From Pectobacterium brasiliense (GTDB lineage Bacteria > Pseudomonadota > Gammaproteobacteria > Enterobacterales > Enterobacteriaceae): DNA of 64,000 bases. The translations under genes and the position numbers were made by a program. A model generated the notes under the pieces. The model was not told the DNA's origin and ran no database searches. It was given only the letters and a program-made list of their open reading frames with translations. Below, one piece after another: positions 60,590 to 64,000 of this stretch; the stretch's first letter is position 1, and each line of letters opens with the position of its first letter. The DNA is taken from assembly GCF_013449685.1 (NCBI RefSeq), contig NZ_JACDSF010000028.1:148712-212711 (forward strand), written 5' to 3'.

Positions 60590-61357
60590 ATGGAACTGAC
60601 AACACAAAACCTGACGGCGGGCTATGGCGACAAGCGTATTCTTGATGGATTGTCGCTGTCGCTACCCGCCGGAAAAATTACTGCCCTGCTCGGCCCCAAC
60701 GGCTGCGGCAAATCAACGCTGCTGAAGTGCTTTGCCAAGCTGCTTATCCCAGAGTCCGGTGCTATTCAGCTCAACGGCAAGTCGCTCTCTGCGTTCTCTG
60801 CCCGCCAGCTCTCACGCCATCTGGCGCTGTTACCGCAGCAGCATTTGACGCCAGAGGGGATCACCGTGCGCGACATGGTGGCCTACGGGCGCAGCCCTTG
60901 GCTGTCACTGTGGGGACGGTTATCGCAGGACGATCGCCAGCACGTGCAGCTCGCAATGGAGAAAACGCACATCGTCGACCTCGCCGACAAACGGTTAACC
61001 GACTTATCCGGAGGACAACGTCAGCGGGCATTTCTGGCGATGCTGCTGGCGCAGGATACGCCCGTCGTCCTGCTCGATGAGCCGACAACCTATCTCGATA
61101 TTAATCATCAGGTCGAGTTAATGAAGCTGCTGCGTGAACTGAATCACGCGGGCAAAACGGTCGTGACCGTCTTGCACGATCTGAATCAGGCCAGCCGCTA
61201 CTGCGATCATCTGGTGATGCTGGCAGGTGGACGCGTGATGGCGCAGGGCTCACCGCACGAGGTAATGAAACCGACATTGCTACAGCAGGTATTCAGCATT
61301 GATGCGGAGATCCACGCCGAACCCGTCTCAGGACAGCCGATGTGTGTGGTGCGGTGA
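60590..61357 (+). CDS. fecE: Ferric citrate ABC transporter ATPase FecE
   Basis: Cytosolic ATPase powering FecCD. It has 255 residues: Walker A GPNGCGKS at 35-42, Q-loop in LALLPQQH, signature LSGGQRQRAFLA, Walker B VVLLDEPTTYLD, and H-switch in VLHDLN. It follows fecD with no spacer and ends the operon. Downstream, GGGCATAA/TTATGCCC (61389-61421) can form a weak hairpin. Confidence 0.96.
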   Translation: MELTTQNLTAGYGDKRILDGLSLSLPAGKITALLGPNGCGKSTLLKCFAKLLIPESGAIQLNGKSLSAFSARQLSRHLALLPQQHLTPEGITVRDMVAYGRSPWLSLWGRLSQDDRQHVQLAMEKTHIVDLADKRLTDLSGGQRQRAFLAMLLAQDTPVVLLDEPTTYLDINHQVELMKLLRELNHAGKTVVTVLHDLNQASRYCDHLVMLAGGRVMAQGSPHEVMKPTLLQQVFSIDAEIHAEPVSGQPMCVVR

Positions 61358-61553
61358 TAGCGGGTCCTATTTTTTATTCAGCATTCGTGGGCATAACCAT
61401 CTCATAAAAATATTTATGCCCCCTCAAAAATAGCCTTGTTAGCCGTGAGCCAGCAGAACCGCTACTCTGCCTGTGTGATATGGGATCAATACGCGTAATG
61501 GAAACAACATCATAGCGATCAGCTCAAACCATCAGGACTTAAGGAAGCGTGAT

Positions 61554-62183
61554 ATGGGATTAAAATTGCATCATCTTAATGATTCGCGGTCTGTGCGTAT
61601 CCTCTGGCTGCTTGAAGAAGCAGGGATACCTTATGAGCTTGTCAGATATCAGCGGGATGAAAAAACGCATTTAGCACCGGCCTCCTTGAGAGCGATCCAT
61701 CCTTTAGGTAAATCGCCGTTGATTGAAGAAGATGGCAAGATCATCGCAGAATCCGGCGCTATCGTTGAATACCTGATCAATCGCCACGCAAAACACCTGG
61801 CCCCAGATGCAAACGCGGCCGAATACATTGACTACCTTCAATGGATACACTTTGCGGAAAGCTCCGCCATGCTCCCGGTTTTATTGAAGATCTTTGGCGA
61901 GTTTGAAAAGAATACCGGCACCACGCTAAATTTCCTCGAAGATTACGCTGACAACGAATTCGAGAAAGTCTTTTCATTCTTAGACGATGCGCTATCTTCA
62001 CGGGAATTTATCGTAGGCGATAAGCTGAGTGGCGCAGATATTATGCTGGGCTTTGTTATTAACACCGTCGTGGAGAGACTCGTTCCCGGCGAGCGCTTCC
62101 CGAATATTCAGCGCTACTCACAGCGCCTGAAAAATCTGCCGAGCTGGCAAAAAACTCAGGCCATTGAATCACGCGCAGAATAA
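61554..62183 (+). CDS. Glutathione S-transferase family protein
   Basis: Predicted cytosolic glutathione transferase of 209 residues; substrate unknown. N-terminal thioredoxin-like domain (about 1-80) with SRSVRILWLLEEAGIPYEL at the glutathione-binding start, the cis-proline in HPLGKSPLI and ESGAIVEYL; C-terminal helical domain (about 90-205) with GDKLSGADIML, the capping-box motif of the family. AAGGAAG precedes the ATG. It stands alone between fec and the DUF711 gene; the nearest named relative is not recognised. Confidence 0.85.
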   Translation: MGLKLHHLNDSRSVRILWLLEEAGIPYELVRYQRDEKTHLAPASLRAIHPLGKSPLIEEDGKIIAESGAIVEYLINRHAKHLAPDANAAEYIDYLQWIHFAESSAMLPVLLKIFGEFEKNTGTTLNFLEDYADNEFEKVFSFLDDALSSREFIVGDKLSGADIMLGFVINTVVERLVPGERFPNIQRYSQRLKNLPSWQKTQAIESRAE

Positions 62184-62190
62184 GGGATCA

Positions 62191-62236
62191 GCGCGAGGCA
62201 TCACGCCATTGGGAATACTTGCGTACCGCCTCGCGC
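62191..62236. terminator. Hairpin after the glutathione transferase gene
   Basis: GCGCGAGGC / GCCTCGCGC perfect nine-base stem with a 28-base loop, eight bases after the stop. No T-run; possible mRNA 3'-end structure. The rest of the gap to 62453 is AT-rich without recognised sites. Confidence 0.45.
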
Positions 62237-62465
62237 ACTTCAGTAATAGTGGAAAATCGGGTATGCATCCATATCAAAACCAGCAACACGCTATTTTTCA
62301 AGATAATGCCTCAGTTCCAATCGCGACTCATACATATTAATGCGTATAAAAAAGCAGGACATGTCTCCGTGTACATCAAATGCCATTGTATTTTTTTTGC
62401 TATGGCGAGTAGGATGATATGACAGAATCACTCACTGTATGGCAATAGTTTCCAAGGAGAACCTA

Positions 62466-63698
62466 GTGGATTATAAAGAGAAAGCACTTTGTAAAATACG
62501 GACTGTGACAACGTTTCTATCATTAAGTCACGATAAAGAGAGTTGGAAGACAGAAATTAATAAAGCCTCAAAATTTTTATCAGATTTAATGGCAGAGTTT
62601 CAACGTCACCACTACACGGTACAGTCCATTCGCATTGTCACCAATCCATTTGGGGAATATCTCAATATAAGCAGTATAGAGAATGCCCGAGCTGATTTAC
62701 ACTATATTAGCGAGTTATTGGCTCACAATAATCACTCAGGAGTAAGGGTAAGGTTTGCTATTGGTGAAGCAAAAACAACAAGAGAAATTGAGATACTGCC
62801 TGATCTCATCAATGAGTTTGGCGATTTGTGTAATGCCTGTGTAAATATCCCCTTAGATGATTATGGCATTGTCGACAATGAGCTTATTAAAACTGCCGCT
62901 TCATGTGTAAAAAAAATCAGTATAATAACTCCTCGGGGTGAGGGAAACTTTAATTTTACAGTCAACTTCAATTGCAAACCACTGATTCCTTACTTTCCGG
63001 CTGGATATCACAAAAAAGAATTAGGGGATTGCTTTGTCATTGGCCTTGAAACCCCCGACCTACTGGTTAATACATTAAAAACCTTCAATAAAGAGAAAGG
63101 TATAAAAAATCATAATGAACTATTCAGTAATTATTATACTATACTGAGCACAGCGCTTCAGTATCATATCTCAGCAATTAAAAATATTATTACACATGCA
63201 GAAATGGATTTTCCTTTTAAATTTTCAGGTTTCGATAGTTCGGCAGCTCCCTCTAAAAATTGTGCCAGTATGGCAGAAGTCTATGAACAGATGGGGGTCG
63301 AATACTTTGGTGCATCAGGTACTGTTGAAGCATCAGGGCTATTAACCAAAGTATTTAAATCAGTAAAAGAGACAGAATTAGTAGGTTTTTCTGGATTAAT
63401 GCTTGCATTAACCGAAGATCAAGGTTTAGCCAATGGCTCTGTGAAATCAAATTTTGATATTCGTGCACTGCTGACTTACAGCGCGGTTTGCGGAATTGGG
63501 TTGGATACTGTTCCTGTTCCCGGTGATGTATCTATTGATAAACTTTCTGCTTTAATGAGAGACACTGGGACGATGGCTTTTCGCCTAAATAAACCACTTA
63601 CTGTTCGCGTTTTCCCTGCTCCTGGCATGCAGGCAGGTGATATAACCAACTTTGAAAGTGATGACTTATGTAATTGTGCGGTGTTGGCTGTGCCATAA
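62466..63698 (+). CDS. DUF711 (UPF0210) family protein
   Basis: Function unknown; 410 residues. The C-terminal half has family-like segments: ASGTVEASGLLTKVFKS, YSAVCGIGLDTVPVPGDVS (near 335) and FRLNKPLTVRVFPAPGMQAGD. These resemble DUF711 proteins, which often have a pyruvate-formate-lyase-like or metal-binding fold; no catalytic role can be named. The start chosen is GTG at 62466, because AAGGAGA lies five bases before it; an ATG at 62439 is in frame but has no ribosome site. The gene is clearly more AT-rich than its neighbours and uses AT-rich codons, which suggests transfer. A dispersed repeat follows nine bases after the stop. Confidence 0.75.
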   Translation: MDYKEKALCKIRTVTTFLSLSHDKESWKTEINKASKFLSDLMAEFQRHHYTVQSIRIVTNPFGEYLNISSIENARADLHYISELLAHNNHSGVRVRFAIGEAKTTREIEILPDLINEFGDLCNACVNIPLDDYGIVDNELIKTAASCVKKISIITPRGEGNFNFTVNFNCKPLIPYFPAGYHKKELGDCFVIGLETPDLLVNTLKTFNKEKGIKNHNELFSNYYTILSTALQYHISAIKNIITHAEMDFPFKFSGFDSSAAPSKNCASMAEVYEQMGVEYFGASGTVEASGLLTKVFKSVKETELVGFSGLMLALTEDQGLANGSVKSNFDIRALLTYSAVCGIGLDTVPVPGDVSIDKLSALMRDTGTMAFRLNKPLTVRVFPAPGMQAGDITNFESDDLCNCAVLAVP

Positions 63699-63707
63699 CA
63701 TTATGCT

Positions 63708-63920
63708 CAAAATAATTCGAGTTTCAGGAAAAAAACGGCAAGGCGTTTTTGAACAGCGCTTGTGCTGACCCCAAAGGCCGAATAACGCGGCAAGAGAAGG
63801 TCAAATTCGTCGGGAACGAATTTGACCAGCCAACGACTGGCCTTCGGTGATAGACAGAATCTCTCTCATTTAATCCCGATGAGCTTACTTAGGTCAGTGA
63901 TTCGGGTGAGTGAGTCTGAA
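63708..63920 (+). repeat. Dispersed intergenic repeat, copy F with extra hairpin module
   Basis: Starts AAAATAATTCGAGTTTCAGG, then CAAGGCGTTTTTGAACAG, GGCCGAATAACGCGGCAAG and the extra module GGTCAAATTCGT/ACGAATTTGACC with loop CGGGA. It continues with CCCGATGAGCTTACTTAGG. The right end (GTATGACG) is not visible. The final 80 bases to the window edge show nothing recognised. Confidence 0.75.
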
Positions 63921-64000
63921 TGATATCGGCCGCACGATTATCTTCAGCATCAGTGATGCTCTGCTCATCGTGTTTATTTTTCTACAATAATCGCTGGAAA

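Overview
The window is a gamma-proteobacterial chromosome segment, almost certainly from a soft-rot Pectobacterium. The left 40 kb keeps the enterobacterial gene order yajR-yajQ-panE-yajL-thiI-xseB-ispA-dxs-pgpA-thiL-nusB-ribE-ribD-nrdR-yajI-secF-secD-yajC-tgt-queA-acpH ... proY-brnQ ... phoR-phoB-sbcD-sbcC-(mak)-rdgC ... ppnP-aroL. The genus call rests on a PL3 pectate lyase of the PelI/Pel-3 type, an Erwinia-type periplasmic L-asparaginase, uxuA/uxuR for pectin-derived uronates, and a dispersed intergenic repeat that I recall from Pectobacterium and its relatives. No tRNA, rRNA, CRISPR array, prophage or insertion-sequence transposase was seen.

Layout. 1-21 kb: housekeeping genes for pantothenate, thiamine, isoprenoid, phospholipid and riboflavin synthesis, protein export (secDF-yajC) and queuosine tRNA modification, followed by a lone 2-Cys peroxiredoxin behind a good OxyR site. 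20.7-27 kb: a YbdG-type mechanosensitive channel, proY, brnQ, and a short MetE-like methyltransferase preceded by MetJ- and MetR-type sites. 27-36.6 kb: phoB-phoR with a third gene for a PstS-like binding protein, then sbcDC and rdgC. Between sbcC and rdgC is a previously unmarked remnant of the fructokinase gene mak, with a large internal deletion. 36.6-45.5 kb: a dCache chemoreceptor carrying the amino-acid-binding motif, ppnP, aroL, ansB, pelI, uxuA and uxuR, separated by AT-rich spacers and repeat copies. 45.7-53.4 kb: a lipoprotein hydrolase and a four-gene siaABCD-type signalling operon (PP2C phosphatase, HATPase-like kinase, regulatory phosphoprotein, diguanylate cyclase), then mltB, yjdM and a CSS-motif EAL phosphodiesterase. 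53.6-61.4 kb: a complete ferric citrate system fecIR-fecABCDE behind a Fur box. 61.5-64 kb: a glutathione S-transferase, an AT-rich DUF711 gene, and a repeat copy.

How the genes fit together. Several units carry readable regulation: Pho box (phoB), Fur box (fecI), OxyR site (peroxiredoxin), MetJ/MetR sites (MetE-like gene) and a UxuR-like operator (uxuA). The most unusual items are the SiaA homologue with a soluble CBS-like sensor half in place of membrane/HAMP modules, the PstS-like gene placed directly behind phoR, the tandem 19-bp repeats in the uxuA leader, the mak remnant fused to a repeat, and the modular hairpin repeats.
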